A DNA stretch of 16,283 bases from Ruminococcus sp. UBA5884 (lineage in GTDB: Bacteria; Bacillota; Clostridia; Oscillospirales; Ruminococcaceae), in the NCBI GenBank assembly GCA_002431975.1, contig DJFA01000112.1:14120-30402 (forward strand), given 5' to 3'. Position 1 is the stretch's first letter. Every line of letters starts with the position of its first letter. Below the pieces are notes generated by a model. The model was not told the DNA's origin and ran no database searches. It saw only the letters and a program-made list of their open reading frames with translations. The translations under genes were made by a program, and so were the position numbers. Below are positions 15,610-16,283 of the stretch, piece after piece.

Positions 15610-16155
15610 ATGCGAAAGCTTTTTGCAGTATTTGTTTCATTGACATTGATTTCAGGCCTTGCTGCCTGTACGGATAAAAACAGTTCATCATCAGCGGCGG
15701 ATTCGTCAAAACCTTATGAAGCAGTTGAGGTTCTGCCGTTTCCGGATATAAAATTAAGTCTGCCTGCGGATTATGAAACCACATCTTCCGGCTATATAGA
15801 TGAATTTTATAAAAAAGGCAATGCAAGCGTTATCGTTACATCAAAAAGTAATTCTCAGAGTATGGATTCAGCTGTATATGATGCTTTGCTTCAATATGAC
15901 AATATTGCGGACAGCTTAAAGGAAGTATCAAATGAATCTGCTGAAATAAACGGCTGTGAAGCGAGAATAGTTGAGATAAGATATTCAATATCAGGTGAAA
16001 ATGATACGCTTAATATGTCATGCTGTTTCGGGTTTATAATAAAAAACAGCACTCTTTATATAATAACCTGTTCTGCACCTACAAGCGAATACAGTCAGTA
16101 TTCAGATGAATTTAAGGATATTATAAAATCAGCAAAGCCTGTAAACAATACTTAA
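15610..16155 (+). CDS. Small lipoprotein of unknown function
   Basis: 181 residues from the ATG at 15610. AGGAGG (15593-15598) lies 11 nt upstream; the reading frame continues upstream to 15532 but that part overlaps rnpB and its terminator and is not coding. A lipoprotein signal peptide, MRKLFAVFVSLTLISGLAAC, has the lipobox LAAC with C20 as the acylated residue, followed by a Ser-rich linker (24-33). The mature domain (about 40-178) has alternating beta strands and helices (LPFPDIKLSLPADYE, then VIVTSK, IITCSAP, and a closing helix with FKDIIKSA). It is reminiscent of small DcrB/PsbP-like lipoprotein domains, but this is only an impression. No separate promoter is visible after rnpB. Confidence 0.88.
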   Translation: MRKLFAVFVSLTLISGLAACTDKNSSSSAADSSKPYEAVEVLPFPDIKLSLPADYETTSSGYIDEFYKKGNASVIVTSKSNSQSMDSAVYDALLQYDNIADSLKEVSNESAEINGCEARIVEIRYSISGENDTLNMSCCFGFIIKNSTLYIITCSAPTSEYSQYSDEFKDIIKSAKPVNNT

Positions 16156-16181
16156 ATAACGCAAATTCGATGATTGTTATT

Positions 16182-16254
16182 TGTAGGGGCGAACTGTGTT
16201 CGCCCGCTTCAATTTACCGGAATTTCGGGCGGGCGAACACAGTTCGCCCCTACA
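16182..16254. repeat. Paired-hairpin repeat (copy E)
   Basis: Perfect 25-bp terminal inverted repeats, both with the GAAC-TGT/ACA-GTTC hairpin, and a 23-nt interior. It starts 27 nt after the lipoprotein stop codon. The flank between stop and repeat (16158-16181) matches the flank of copy B. Confidence 0.93.
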
Positions 16255-16283
16255 GAACAAACGAAAAATTCATTGTTTTCAAT

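Noticed and set aside
15449..15643. Small ORFs within and after rnpB
   Set aside because: They run through the conserved RNase P RNA core and terminator and have no ribosome binding site of their own.

Overview
The window looks like a chromosomal segment of a low-GC Clostridia, most likely a Ruminococcus-like Oscillospiraceae. This rests on an AT-rich genome with ATA/TTT-rich codon use, strong AGGAGG ribosome binding sites, consensus sigma-A promoters, an RNase J gene, and a secreted protein ending in a duplicated type I dockerin. No phage, plasmid, CRISPR or transposase genes are visible.

Layout. Positions 37-1806 (minus) encode ribonuclease J behind a near-perfect promoter and a leader of about 195 nt. 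2203-4452 (minus) encodes a fusion of a sugar nucleotidyltransferase, a left-handed beta-helix and a phosphohexomutase, in which the active-site motifs of both enzyme domains are degraded. 4637-6713 (plus) is an overlapping OmpR-type response regulator/histidine kinase pair. A 3' region with alternative hairpins and a terminator follows. 7035-8066 (plus) is a VanY-type D,D-carboxypeptidase, convergent with pyrG (8108-9724, minus) across one bidirectional terminator. 9947-12091 (minus) is a dockerin-bearing secreted protein made of five repeated PPC-like modules. It is divergent from gap (12585-13622, plus), which has strong codon bias. 13768-14991 (plus) is a membrane protein with a zinc ribbon at each end. 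rnpB (about 15189-15541, plus) is followed by its terminator and, directly after that, a small lipoprotein gene (15610-16155).

The most distinctive feature is a family of intergenic paired-hairpin repeats: one partial copy at 1-15 and four full copies at 2101, 12243, 15010 and 16182. Each end is itself a GC-rich hairpin, in one of two versions (GACC/GGTC or GAAC/GTTC) that differ by matched changes in both arms. Four of the five copies start 19-29 nt after a stop codon, and those genes show no ordinary intrinsic terminator. The genes without a copy have terminators. This suggests that the repeats form or process mRNA 3' ends, or that they insert preferentially at gene ends.

The housekeeping genes (rnj, rnpB, pyrG, gap) are mostly single transcription units. 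The two-component pair and the carboxypeptidase may form a cell-envelope response module. The dockerin protein points to a cellulosome-like or amylosome-like surface system encoded elsewhere.
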